A stretch of DNA of 64,000 nt from assembly GCF_022538055.1 (NCBI RefSeq), contig NZ_JAKZAM010000006.1:149993-213992 (forward strand), written 5' to 3'. The DNA comes from Cognataquiflexum nitidum. Lineage in GTDB: Bacteria; Bacteroidota; Bacteroidia; Cytophagales; Cyclobacteriaceae. The stretch's first letter is position 1. Every line of letters begins with the position of its first letter. Both the position numbers and the translations under genes were made by a program. Shown here piece after piece: positions 26,188-35,357 of the stretch. Below the pieces are notes generated by a model that saw only the letters and a list, made by a program, of their open reading frames with translations, was not told the DNA's origin and made no database searches.

Positions 26188-26887
26188 CCCGCGAAGGTGC
26201 GAAGACACAAAGAAAAAATTTTAACTCGGAGGACGCGGAGGGCACGGAGAAAAACAATAATGATGTGTCACACAAAGGCACAAAAACACAAAGAAAAAGT
26301 AAAAGCCTTTAGAGAGACACCTTGCGTTCTTAGCGAAACCATTGTGATCATTGCGGTAAATAATCTCCCGCGAAGGCGCAAAGAAAAATACCATTAAAAT
26401 ATGAGATTCTTCACCTCCGCAAGCTCCGGTTCAGAATGACGTTTATAGAATACCATCTGTGAAAATCTGTGTGCATCTGTGGTAAGGAGTTTTTCCTGCT
26501 GATATCGAAGATTGACGCAGAAAAAAAGAGAATGTCTCCCGCGAAGGTGCGAAGACACAAAGAAAAAATTTTAACTCGGAGGACGCGGAGGGCACGGAGA
26601 AAAACAATAATGATGTGTCACACAAAGGCACAAAAACACAAAGAAAAAGTAAAAGCCTTTAGAGAGACACCTTGCGTTCTTAGCGAAACCATTGTGATCA
26701 TTGCGGTAAATAATCTCCCGCGAAGGCGCAAAGAAAAATACCATTAAAATATGAGATTCTTCACCTCCGCAAGCTCCGGTTCAGAATGACGTTTATAGAA
26801 TACCATCTGTGAAAATCTGTGTGCATCTGTGGTAAGGAGTTTTTCCTGCTGATATCGAAGATTGACGCAGAAAAAAAGAGAATGTCT
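26188..26887. repeat. Two tandem 350-bp repeats
   Basis: Copies at 26188-26537 and 26538-26887 are essentially identical. Each is a 179-bp unit that has gained about 171 bases, and that extra segment matches the sequence before the first 179-bp unit (about 25557-25650). The array therefore grew by unequal recombination between two repeat types. Near-identity means the last duplication is recent. Confidence 0.95.
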
Positions 26888-27015
26888 CCCAAGAAGGCGC
26901 GAAGACGCAAAGAAAAATACCAATAATAAATGAGATTCTTCACCTCCGCAAGCTCCGGTTCAGAATGACGTTTATAGAATACCATCTGTGAAAATCTGTG
27001 TCAATCTGTGGTAAA
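26888..27015. repeat. Partial last copy of the 179-bp repeat
   Basis: Begins CCCAAGAAGGCGCGAAGACG and runs to the TCTGTGGTAAAG segment, where homology stops, 18 bases before the terminator of the S9 peptidase gene. Confidence 0.85.
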
Positions 27016-27032
27016 GATGAATTCACAGAGAT

Positions 27033-27056
27033 AAAAAAAGCCTCCTTTCGGAGGCT
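27033..27056 (-). terminator. Intrinsic terminator after S9 peptidase gene
   Basis: Read on the minus strand: AGCCTCC (27056-27050), loop GAAA, GGAGGCT (27045-27039), then seven T residues (27039-27033). It is a textbook Rho-independent signal about 110 bases beyond the peptidase stop. Confidence 0.85.
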
Positions 27057-27065
27057 GATTTTCGT

Positions 27066-27121
27066 TTCTTGCTTCTCGTTTCTCGCTTGTTGGCTCTTGC
27101 CTCTCGTCTCTTGCTTCATTT
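27066..27121. repeat. Degenerate 7-nt (TCTCGNT-type) repeat array
   Basis: Eight heptads of TTCTCGT/CTCTTGC type on the plus strand (GAGANNN on the minus strand), lying between the peptidase stop and its terminator. The same heptad family brackets both four-helix-bundle genes and follows the bestrophin gene. Confidence 0.75.
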
Positions 27122-27130
27122 AGGAAGGAA

Positions 27131-27161
27131 ACCTTCGAGGTCAAAAAGAGACCTCAAAGGT
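27131..27161 (-). terminator. Stable hairpin just after S9 peptidase stop
   Basis: Twelve-base arms 27131-27142 and 27150-27161 pair at 11 of 12 positions; the hairpin ends two bases from the stop codon. No T-run follows, so it may be a 3' stabiliser or a weak terminator ahead of the stronger one at 27033-27056. Confidence 0.5.
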
Positions 27162-27163
27162 GG

Positions 27164-29578
27164 TTATTTGACATACTTTTCGAGCCAAGTGTTCATTTCC
27201 CAAAGGGTATGCAAAACAGATTCTTTGCCCGCATAGCCATGGCTTTCATGTGGAAGTAGTACCAACCTAGTCGTCGCACCGTGACCTTTGAGCGCATTGT
27301 AATACCGTTCGGACTGGATTGGGAAAGTACCGGAATTGTTGTCCGCTTCTCCGTGGATTAAGAGAATCGGAGTTTTTACCTTATCCGCATTCATAAATGG
27401 CGACATCACATTGTACACATCGGGCGCTTCCCAATAGCTGCGTTGCTCATATTGGAATCCAAAAGGAGTCAATGTCCTGTTATATGCTCCGCTTCGTGCG
27501 ATACCTGCTGCAAATAAGTTGGAGTGGGAAAGTAAGTTGGCCGTCATGAAAGCCCCATAAGAATGCCCTCCTACGGCGATTTTTTCGCGGTCTCCGATTC
27601 CCTGACCTACGATGTAATCTATCGCCGCTTCCGCATTGGCCACAAGCTGCACCACAAAAGTATCATTTGGTTCATCGTCCCCTTCCCCGACAATCGGCAT
27701 TTCTGTTTGGTCCATAATGGCATATCCCTGCGTCACCCAATAGATCGGCGAACCCCAAGACAATCGGGTAAACTGGTATTTTGAACCACGTACCTGCGCA
27801 GCGGTGGCTGCAGATTTGTATTCCCTTGGATATGCCCACATCAGTACCGGCAATCTACCGTCTTTGGCAGGGTCGTAGCCTTCAGGGGTATAGACCACGG
27901 CAGACAAGTTGAGTCCGTCGTTTCTTTTGTAGGTGACGAGCTGCTTATTGATGCCCTTGATGGATTCATAAGGATGGGCAAAGTCGGTAATCTGCATCGG
28001 AGCGATGCGCTTCTTTGTATTCACCAACCAATAATTGGGTTGGATATCGGTGCTTTCCTTGATGGTGATAAATTCTGTGGCGTCAGCATTCAGGACTTTG
28101 GCTACTCTTTCATAATAAGGGGCTTGGCTCCTCCAAAGGATTTTTTCTGCTTTGGTTTTGACATTGAATGCCGACAGGTAAGGCATGCTGCCTTCAGGAC
28201 TTCCCCCTTCGGAGGTCATAAATACATCGTCTCCTTTTCTCAGAATCACATTTCTTCCAAAGGCATTGGTCGTCAAAACAGGGTTTCCGGGATCGTTGTA
28301 GATATCATCCGAATTGCGCTCGATGATAACAGCGCCTTTTTCACCCGGCTTGGAAGGATTGATGACAGATACCCTTTCTTGTCTCGTGGCAAACCATCTT
28401 TCGTTCAAAAGGGCAAAATTGTCATCTGACCATGAAATACCTCCAAATCTGTATCCAATGGCGGCCAACTTGGTCGGTGTGGCGGTAAAGGGAGCTTCCA
28501 AAGTATAGATGATTTCCCTTTCTTCCATTTTGACTTTCGGATCACCGCCGTCCTGTGCCTCGGTCCAATAAAGTGAGGCGCCTTTGTCCGCTCTCCAACT
28601 GATGGATCTTGGTCCGGTAACTGTGGCGTCAAAGCCTGTTGGCCTGACTTCATCCAAAGGAATTTGGGCCAGGGTTTTGACTTTATTTCCTTTGCTGTCC
28701 CAAATCTCTACATCATAGGGAAAACGGGAAGCAGGAACGAGGTAAGAAAAGGGTTTTTTGATAACCTCTACCAAGATAAAACTCCCATCGGGAGAAAGGT
28801 CCACGGAAGAAATCAATCCTGCAGCACCGACTGCTTGTTTGCTTCCGCTTAGGTCCACGAACATCAACTGCGAATCCATGAAGTAAGCAAACAAAGCTTC
28901 ATCATAAGAATTGGTCAAAAGATCCTGATACGTTCGGGATGGTGCGGCATTGCCGGAAGTCTCCTGAACAATCGGTCCGGCAGGGGCAAGAGGTGCTTTG
29001 GGCATAGTTCCTCGGCTTGGATTGACGGCCTTGAGGAGAATTTTATTATCCGGCGTCCAGGTGATGGCATTTCCATAGGCACCGTTGACAATTTCATCTG
29101 TGAGTTTTTTTGCTTCCATAGTAGTCAAATCCACTACCCAAAGGCTGATGCCGGTGTTGGAGGTGTGGGTCATGGCCACAAATTTCTCATCCTTGGAAAG
29201 GGAGAAATTACCCAACTTTGGATTGGCAGGAAGGCCTTTGATATCTTGTTCCACGCCGGTCCGGGTATTTTTTAACTTTACATTTTCCACAAATCCTCCA
29301 CGGCTTGGGCCATTGGTGGCGGGATTGATACGGATGCCTGCGATTCTCAGTTCGGATTGTGCAAGTTCTTCGATGGATGGATTTCCGGCCCGTTCGAGGA
29401 GCAACATAAATTCTCCCGACCTGCTAAAGCTCGCCTGAGGAGTAATCGGTGCATTGACCAAGTCCGCTATGGCTTTGGGTGGAGTCTGATAAGTAAGTGC
29501 ATTCTGTGCTTGGGAGGAAATGACCTCTCCAAAACCACAGAGGGTCAAAACCAGGATAAATCGGTATATTCTTTTCAT
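27164..29578 (-). CDS. S9 family peptidase (S9D glutamyl endopeptidase-like)
   Basis: A secreted prolyl-oligopeptidase-family serine protease. The ATG at 29578 is preferred over one 36 bases upstream because it opens a clean signal peptide (MKRIYRFILVLTLCGF...SSQAQ); this gives 804 residues. An N-terminal beta-propeller is followed by an alpha/beta hydrolase domain with the catalytic triad: serine in GGHSYGAF (about residue 673), aspartate in HGEADNNSG (about 744) and histidine in PHESHGY (about 779). The IARSGAYNRTLTPFGFQ block is typical of the S9D branch that includes plant and cyanobacterial glutamyl endopeptidases. It probably degrades peptides in the periplasm. Transcription ends in the hairpins at 27131-27161 and 27033-27056. 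Confidence 0.9.
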   Translation of the reverse strand: MKRIYRFILVLTLCGFGEVISSQAQNALTYQTPPKAIADLVNAPITPQASFSRSGEFMLLLERAGNPSIEELAQSELRIAGIRINPATNGPSRGGFVENVKLKNTRTGVEQDIKGLPANPKLGNFSLSKDEKFVAMTHTSNTGISLWVVDLTTMEAKKLTDEIVNGAYGNAITWTPDNKILLKAVNPSRGTMPKAPLAPAGPIVQETSGNAAPSRTYQDLLTNSYDEALFAYFMDSQLMFVDLSGSKQAVGAAGLISSVDLSPDGSFILVEVIKKPFSYLVPASRFPYDVEIWDSKGNKVKTLAQIPLDEVRPTGFDATVTGPRSISWRADKGASLYWTEAQDGGDPKVKMEEREIIYTLEAPFTATPTKLAAIGYRFGGISWSDDNFALLNERWFATRQERVSVINPSKPGEKGAVIIERNSDDIYNDPGNPVLTTNAFGRNVILRKGDDVFMTSEGGSPEGSMPYLSAFNVKTKAEKILWRSQAPYYERVAKVLNADATEFITIKESTDIQPNYWLVNTKKRIAPMQITDFAHPYESIKGINKQLVTYKRNDGLNLSAVVYTPEGYDPAKDGRLPVLMWAYPREYKSAATAAQVRGSKYQFTRLSWGSPIYWVTQGYAIMDQTEMPIVGEGDDEPNDTFVVQLVANAEAAIDYIVGQGIGDREKIAVGGHSYGAFMTANLLSHSNLFAAGIARSGAYNRTLTPFGFQYEQRSYWEAPDVYNVMSPFMNADKVKTPILLIHGEADNNSGTFPIQSERYYNALKGHGATTRLVLLPHESHGYAGKESVLHTLWEMNTWLEKYVK

Positions 29579-29751
29579 AGTATCAAAGTAGATTTTGGTT
29601 TGAAAATACTGCAAATCATTATATCAAAAACAGCTTTTGGGCTTATTGGTTTGAAATTGGGGTGAATGGGGGAAATGAATTAAGCTTTTTGATTTACGAA
29701 TTACGAAATAAGTCTTTGTAATAAAATAGATATATTGGAAAAAAAGGACAT

Positions 29752-29777
29752 AAAAAAAGGTGTCTTTGTGGACACCT
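29752..29777 (-). terminator. Intrinsic terminator after gldJ-like gene
   Basis: On the minus strand AGGTGTC (29777-29771), a six-base loop, and GACACCT (29764-29758), followed by seven T residues (29758-29752). It lies 30 bases after the lipoprotein stop codon. A weaker T-rich tail on the plus strand makes it partly bidirectional. Confidence 0.8.
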
Positions 29778-29806
29778 CTTTTGTTTTTTGAAACATAAAC
29801 TATAAA

Positions 29807-31030
29807 TTATTTTCCATCTGCACCTATCGAAATCATGGCGCATCTAAATCCAATATGGTTGGTAGCAGAGTCCTGATGGATAAATCTTCTGGTACCAGGT
29901 GCAAGCCAATAAGCCATGTCTCTCCAAGAACCTCCTTTATAAACTCTGTAATTGTCGTCGATCAAAGTAGTACTGTATGTATCAGATTCGTCGAAGATAC
30001 CGTCTTTTCTCAAAGGGTTAAGGTCATCAAAATCCTGATAAGAAAGCGGTCTGTAGACATCCTGAACCCACTCATTGACATTTCCTGCCATGTTGTACAA
30101 TCCAAAATCATTTGGTGGGAAATCATACACGTTGGTTGGAATGATTTCTCCGTCGTTGGTTCGGCTACCTGCAATACCTGCATAGTCACCTCTTCCACGC
30201 TTGAAGTTGGCTAGGAAGTCACCTTGCTTGCCTTGTCTTTTGACATTGTATGGGTTTCTGACACCCCTACCATCCCAAGGATAGATTCTACCAAATTCCT
30301 GATTTTCGTCCATATACTGAACACCGATCATGGCTTTGGCTGCATATTCCCATTCTGCCTCACTTGGCAACCTGTACTCTGCAAAAGCCACTCCTCTTTC
30401 AATCAGTTGATTTTTTGTCAATGAGCTATCCAATTCATTTCTTTCTCTCACCAAGTTGGATACAAATTCTGTCCTCCACTTGGCATACGTAGTGGCCTGA
30501 ACCCAAGATACACCTGCTACAGGGTAGAAGTTGAAACCAGGAAATCGGAAATAGTAGGTATCATAAACGTCATTATAGGACAAAACACCACCCCAAACAC
30601 CTTCAGCAGGTTCCAATTTTTTGATGGAGTCCGCAGACACTTTCTTTTTCATATTAAAAAGAAACTCTCTGTAATCGTTATTGGAGATTTCTGTTTCGTC
30701 CATAAAGAAGGAAGCGATGGTCACGGTCCTTTCGGCGTTATCCCTGAAAGCCATTACATCCTGCTCTTGAGAACCCAAAACAGCCCGACCGCCTTGGATA
30801 AATTTCAAGTTGGGACCTATTTCTTGCTTTGCAAGTCTAGTGACGACAAAATTAGAACTGTCATTGGCATCGAAACTATATTCCGCACCTGTGGTGGGAC
30901 TGACTTTTCCTGGCTTGGCAGCCGTTCTTCTACCGTATCCCGGTGTTTTGTTACAAGATGATAGCAGCGCTCCTGCCACAAGCAACGCTGAAGCCAAAAT
31001 TAAACCTGCTTTATTTTTCGCAAAAACCAT
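29807..31030 (-). CDS. gldJ: GldJ-like SUMF1-domain lipoprotein
   Basis: A 407-residue lipoprotein (lipobox GALLSSC, C26) with a formylglycine-generating-enzyme-like fold: FIQGGRAVLGS, MDETEISNNDYREF, YPVAGVSWVQATTYAKW, YRLPSEAEWEYAA, NMAGNVNEWVQDV, VYKGGSWRD and HIGFRC. The TTGAEY...NFVV...GPNLKFI opening is the pattern I associate with GldJ of gliding Bacteroidetes, a partner of the type IX secretion/gliding machinery; the related GldK is the main alternative, but no gldL/gldM genes follow. The catalytic cysteine pair of true sulfatase-activating enzymes is not evident, in line with a structural role. It is a monocistronic unit with its own terminator. Confidence 0.72.
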   Translation of the reverse strand: MVFAKNKAGLILASALLVAGALLSSCNKTPGYGRRTAAKPGKVSPTTGAEYSFDANDSSNFVVTRLAKQEIGPNLKFIQGGRAVLGSQEQDVMAFRDNAERTVTIASFFMDETEISNNDYREFLFNMKKKVSADSIKKLEPAEGVWGGVLSYNDVYDTYYFRFPGFNFYPVAGVSWVQATTYAKWRTEFVSNLVRERNELDSSLTKNQLIERGVAFAEYRLPSEAEWEYAAKAMIGVQYMDENQEFGRIYPWDGRGVRNPYNVKRQGKQGDFLANFKRGRGDYAGIAGSRTNDGEIIPTNVYDFPPNDFGLYNMAGNVNEWVQDVYRPLSYQDFDDLNPLRKDGIFDESDTYSTTLIDDNYRVYKGGSWRDMAYWLAPGTRRFIHQDSATNHIGFRCAMISIGADGK

Positions 31031-31210
31031 AATTTTTAACTGTTTTTAACCCTCAAATAGAACGCTAATATATAATCAATAATATCTTTATCACAATAAT
31101 TTTTTTGACAAGTGCCTGATAGTAAAATAGGTTTTATGCAAGATTGTTAGAAATAATGCAAATTATTTTTCAGGAAAAGCAAAAATCATCTTGTTAAAAA
31201 TTTTCAAAAT

Positions 31211-34200
31211 TTATGCATTTTTCAACTCTTCAAGCCATTTTTTTGCTTTTTCAATACTTTTTACCTCACTTATGATCAGTATAAGCCTGTTTTTCGCCTC
31301 TCTAATCTTGCAGTGTTTTCCATGCTTTTGGATGTAAGCAAGGATCTTACCAAATATATCTGACTTAAAATACTTTTCTCTTTCGGAGGGAAGGAAGTAG
31401 CATTTCATAATCTCTGCTTTGAGTACGAGTTTTTCAAATCCCAAGTTTTCGGCAATCCACCTTAAGCGGACTGTTTCAAACAAATCTTCCACCGTAGAAG
31501 GAACCGGCCCAAACCTGTCCCTGACGGAATGGATAAATGTCTGTAATTCCTCCTCCTTTTTGATATTATCAAGCTTGGCATAAAGGCTTAGCCTTTCGGA
31601 AATATTGCTGACATAGGATTCCGGAATCAACAATTCCAAATCCGTCTCTATGACACAATCCTGCACCAAGACCTCGACCTTTTCCTTCAGGTCAACTTCA
31701 AAAAGGTAGGCAAATTCATTTTCCTTTAATTCCTGTACCGCCTCATCGAGGATTTTGTGGTACATCTCAAATCCCAAATCGGTAATGAAGCCGCTTTGTT
31801 CGGCGCCAAGGAGGTTACCTGCACCACGGATATCGAGGTCCCGCATCGCGACTTTGAAGCCGTCACCCAAATCTGAGAATTCCTCTAAAGTCTGCAATCT
31901 CTTCCTAGCTTCGGCTGTCAATCCTGAAGTCGGTGTTGTCAACAGGTAACAAAACGCTTTTTTATTGCTCCTTCCAACACGACCGCGCATCTGATGCAAG
32001 TCACTCAAGCCAAACATGTGGGCACGGTTGATGATGATGGTGTTGGCATTGGGGATATCCAATCCTGATTCGATGATGTTGGTCGATACGAGCACATCAT
32101 ATTCACCCTCAATAAATTTCACCATGATGTCCTCGAGCTTTTTGCCGTCCATTTGACCGTGTGCAGCAGCTACCCGCGCATCCGGCACTAACCTCAAAAT
32201 CAGGTTGGCGATGGAATCAATCTCTCCGACACGGTTGTGGACAAAAAATACCTGCCCCCCTCTTTTCAGTTCAAATGCAATGGCATCGCGGATAACTTCT
32301 TCCCTGAAAGTATGGATTTCGGTGGTGACGGGCTGTCTGTTTGGTGGTGGCGTGGCGATGACGGACAAATCCCTCGCACCCATCAAGGAGAAGTGGAGCG
32401 TCCTTGGAATCGGTGTGGCCGTTAGGGTCAACACATCGACGTTGACTTTCATTTCCTTGAGTTGGTCCTTGACTTTGACACCAAATTTTTGCTCCTCATC
32501 TATGACTAACAGTCCAAGATTCTTGAATTTGATGTCTTTGTTTACAATCCTGTGTGTGCCGATCAGGATATCTATTTCACCCGTGGCCACTTGGGCAATG
32601 ATGTCCTTGATCTCTTTGGCTGACCTGAATCGGTTGATATATTCTACTTTTACAGGAAAATTGGCCAACCTTTCCTTGAAAGTGTGGAAATGCTGCATGG
32701 CCAAAATGGTGGTAGGAACGAGCACGGCTACCTGCTTTCTGTCGTTCAAGGCTTTGAATGCTGCACGGATGGCAACTTCTGTTTTGCCAAAACCCACATC
32801 GCCACAGACGAGTCTGTCCATCGGATAGGGTTTTTCCATATCGGATTTGACATCGATGGTCGCCGATGCCTGATCCGGGGTATCTTCAAATACGAAGGAG
32901 CTTTCGAGTTCGACCTGCATGACCGAATCGGGAGAAAACCGGAAACCGTTGGCCCCTTTCCTTTTGGCATATAGGGCTATCAAATCCTTTGCGATGTCTT
33001 TGACTTTACCTTTGACTTTACGCTTTTTGTTTTCCCATTCCGGACTGCCTAGTTTGGACATGGCGGGCATAGTTCCTTCCTGACCCGAATATTTGGAGAT
33101 CTTGTGGAGCGAATGGATATTGACAAACAGTAGGTCGTCATCCCTGAAAACCAAACGGACTGCCTCCTGTGCTTTGCCGTGGACATCGACTTTTTCTAAT
33201 CCCGCAAACCTCCCGACCCCATAATCTATGTGAACAATAAAATCCCCGGGATGCAAAGTCCTCAATTCTCTTAGGGTAAGGGCTTTGGATTTACTGGATT
33301 TTGCTTTTGTCTTGTATCTATGGAATCTTTCAAAAATCTGATGGTCCGTGTAGCAGGCAATGGAAAGGGATCTGTCGACAAATCCCTCCCTCAGCCCTAT
33401 TTTCAAATATTGAACCTTAAGGGTGGGGTCGAGCTCATGAAAGATATTCTCCAATCTCTGGATCTGCTTGTCACTTTCGGAACAGACAATGTTGAGCATT
33501 CCGGTTTTTTCATTTTCAACAAAATTCTGGACCAAGAGGTCAAAGTTCTTGTTGAAGGACGGCTGAGGTTGGGAGTCAAACTTGGCGGTAGCAGCGCTTT
33601 TAAGGTGAAACTTGTTTCCAAATTCTACTTTCCCAAAACGGGATAAATTTTGGACAAATACCATTTCCCCATCAAACAAGTCCTCGGGCTTCAAAAGCAG
33701 CTTCTGGTTTGAGCTGCGACTTACAATCTGTTCAAATTGATTTTTGGCTTTTTGGAAATTATCCTCGATGATATCGAGGGTATACCTGTAATCCTTAAAC
33801 CAAAGCAAGGCCCCTTGAGGTAAAAATTCCAGAAAAGACTGTCTCTGTTCCTGCAGCAACTTGGTCTGCACATTAGGAATCAGGCTGATGTGGTCAATGT
33901 TATCTAGGGAAAGCTGAGTTTCGGGATCAAAGGTCCTGATGCTTTCTATTTCCTTACCAAAGAGCTCAAGGCGATAGGGAAGGTCGTGGGCGTAAGAAAA
34001 CACATCCAAGATACCTCCACGGATGGCAAACTGACCGGGCTCAAACACAAAGTCAGTTTTCTCAAAATCATAGGTACTGAGAAGTTCTGAAATAAATGCA
34101 AGGTCCACCTTTTCGCCAACGGCAGCTTTGAAAGTGTTTTCTGTCAAAGATCTTTTATTGATGACTTTCTCGTATAATGCCTCTGCGTAGGTGACGATGA

Positions 34201-34564
34201 CGGGATTTTTTTGCTCCTGAGTTAGGAGTTTATTCAGGATTTCCGCCCTTTGCAGGACATTGGCATTTTCGACCTCATCAAATTGGTAGGGTCTTTTGTA
34301 ACTGGAAGGAAAAAAGAAAATCTCTCCTTCTCCCAAAAGCTCCTGCAGGTCATTATTGATATATGCAGCTTCTTCCTTGTCGTGTGCAATGATGAGGTGA
34401 CAGCCACCCAAAGATCTGAATAGGACTGAAAAAACCAGACTGTCCAAACTTCCTGACAGGCCTTTGACCTGATGGTTGCCGGATTTGTCTTGGAGAATGT
34501 TTTGGGCAATGGTCTGTACAAAAGGATCCTTTTCGTAAAGAGAAACAAATGCGCTTTTTTCCAA
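31211..34564 (-). CDS. mfd: Transcription-repair coupling factor Mfd
   Basis: A full-length 1117-residue Mfd. It removes RNA polymerase stalled at DNA lesions and recruits UvrA. The N-terminal UvrB-like domains end near residue 350; the RNA-polymerase-interaction (CarD-like) domain has LHPGDFIVHIDYGVGRFAG (about 440); the RecG-like translocase has Walker A GDVGFGKTEV (about 595), DEEQ (about 690), TATPIPRTL, and a second lobe with GRVGRS; the TRCF C-terminal domain follows. All motifs are intact. It is divergent from the COX3-like gene across a 140-base gap. Confidence 0.97.
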   Translation of the reverse strand: MEKSAFVSLYEKDPFVQTIAQNILQDKSGNHQVKGLSGSLDSLVFSVLFRSLGGCHLIIAHDKEEAAYINNDLQELLGEGEIFFFPSSYKRPYQFDEVENANVLQRAEILNKLLTQEQKNPVIVTYAEALYEKVINKRSLTENTFKAAVGEKVDLAFISELLSTYDFEKTDFVFEPGQFAIRGGILDVFSYAHDLPYRLELFGKEIESIRTFDPETQLSLDNIDHISLIPNVQTKLLQEQRQSFLEFLPQGALLWFKDYRYTLDIIEDNFQKAKNQFEQIVSRSSNQKLLLKPEDLFDGEMVFVQNLSRFGKVEFGNKFHLKSAATAKFDSQPQPSFNKNFDLLVQNFVENEKTGMLNIVCSESDKQIQRLENIFHELDPTLKVQYLKIGLREGFVDRSLSIACYTDHQIFERFHRYKTKAKSSKSKALTLRELRTLHPGDFIVHIDYGVGRFAGLEKVDVHGKAQEAVRLVFRDDDLLFVNIHSLHKISKYSGQEGTMPAMSKLGSPEWENKKRKVKGKVKDIAKDLIALYAKRKGANGFRFSPDSVMQVELESSFVFEDTPDQASATIDVKSDMEKPYPMDRLVCGDVGFGKTEVAIRAAFKALNDRKQVAVLVPTTILAMQHFHTFKERLANFPVKVEYINRFRSAKEIKDIIAQVATGEIDILIGTHRIVNKDIKFKNLGLLVIDEEQKFGVKVKDQLKEMKVNVDVLTLTATPIPRTLHFSLMGARDLSVIATPPPNRQPVTTEIHTFREEVIRDAIAFELKRGGQVFFVHNRVGEIDSIANLILRLVPDARVAAAHGQMDGKKLEDIMVKFIEGEYDVLVSTNIIESGLDIPNANTIIINRAHMFGLSDLHQMRGRVGRSNKKAFCYLLTTPTSGLTAEARKRLQTLEEFSDLGDGFKVAMRDLDIRGAGNLLGAEQSGFITDLGFEMYHKILDEAVQELKENEFAYLFEVDLKEKVEVLVQDCVIETDLELLIPESYVSNISERLSLYAKLDNIKKEEELQTFIHSVRDRFGPVPSTVEDLFETVRLRWIAENLGFEKLVLKAEIMKCYFLPSEREKYFKSDIFGKILAYIQKHGKHCKIREAKNRLILIISEVKSIEKAKKWLEELKNA

Positions 34565-34704
34565 TTGTGTGGTTTTGACTAATGAAGGACAAATGTAGGA
34601 AATTGATTTAAAAACCTGTTCCTTCCCCGATTTATGAAATTGTAATCTAATTGGCTGAACCTATGGCCAATTAAAATGTTTACTGAAATATAACTTAGAT
34701 ACAC

Positions 34705-35313
34705 ATGGAAAAAACAAAGGAAAGCTGGCTACAAAGGGTAGAAAAAATGCATCCCTATCAAACCATGATGTATTTGGGAATGTTTGGCAGTGGTTTGATT
34801 TTCCTTTTTTTGACAGTGGCATTCTTAGCTTCAGGTACAGGATATTTTGAGCAGTACGATCACAAGATTCCGAAAGCATTTATTCTGAGCACCTTTGTTA
34901 TTCTTTACAGCGGCTACACTGTTTCCAAACTGTTGGGTTATTTCACTGAAGAAAACCTCGAAAAACTCAAATCAACCCTGATTTTGACATCGATTTTGGG
35001 TCTGGTGTTTACCATCTTGCAGTTTTTTGGATGGCGGGAACTGACAATGATGGGTGTGGATTTCAGGGGTTTGCCAAGCGGGAGTTTTCTTTATATTCTG
35101 AGCGGAATTCATATTTTCCACCTTTTGGGGGTGATGGTTTTTTCGATAATCATGCTAGTCCAGTACATCCAAAATGGCAAAAGTGAGATACAACAAATCT
35201 TGATGATGACCAATCCATTTGAAAAGATGCGGATCAGACTTTTTACCACGTATTGGCATTTCATGGATTTGATCTGGCTGGTACTCTTCTTGGTATTTGT
35301 ACTAATTTTCTAA
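34705..35313 (+). CDS. Cytochrome c oxidase subunit III-like protein
   Basis: A 202-residue membrane protein with five predicted helices (about 22-44, 58-76, 90-108, 122-148, 178-202). Subunit III hallmarks are GSFLYILSGIHIFHLLGVM and YWHFMDLIWLVLFLVF, the helices that pack against subunit I of haem-copper oxidases. The first two helices of the long mitochondrial-type subunit III are absent, as in other short bacterial forms. No other oxidase genes are adjacent, so it is a stand-alone copy; whether it belongs to a cbb3/aa3 oxidase encoded elsewhere cannot be told. Confidence 0.85.
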   Translation: MEKTKESWLQRVEKMHPYQTMMYLGMFGSGLIFLFLTVAFLASGTGYFEQYDHKIPKAFILSTFVILYSGYTVSKLLGYFTEENLEKLKSTLILTSILGLVFTILQFFGWRELTMMGVDFRGLPSGSFLYILSGIHIFHLLGVMVFSIIMLVQYIQNGKSEIQQILMMTNPFEKMRIRLFTTYWHFMDLIWLVLFLVFVLIF

Positions 35314-35357
35314 AAATTTGTGGTATTTTCGGCTAAATCGACATTAAAGAACGCAGC

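Noticed and set aside
26119..26747. Repeated open reading frames in the tandem array
   Set aside because: They recur in phase with the repeat units, are rich in KEK/RRH strings and have no family features; they are translated repeats.
25651..27015. Tandem repeats as a CRISPR array
   Set aside because: Units are 179 and 350 bases, directly abutting, without unique spacers, and there are no cas genes in the window.
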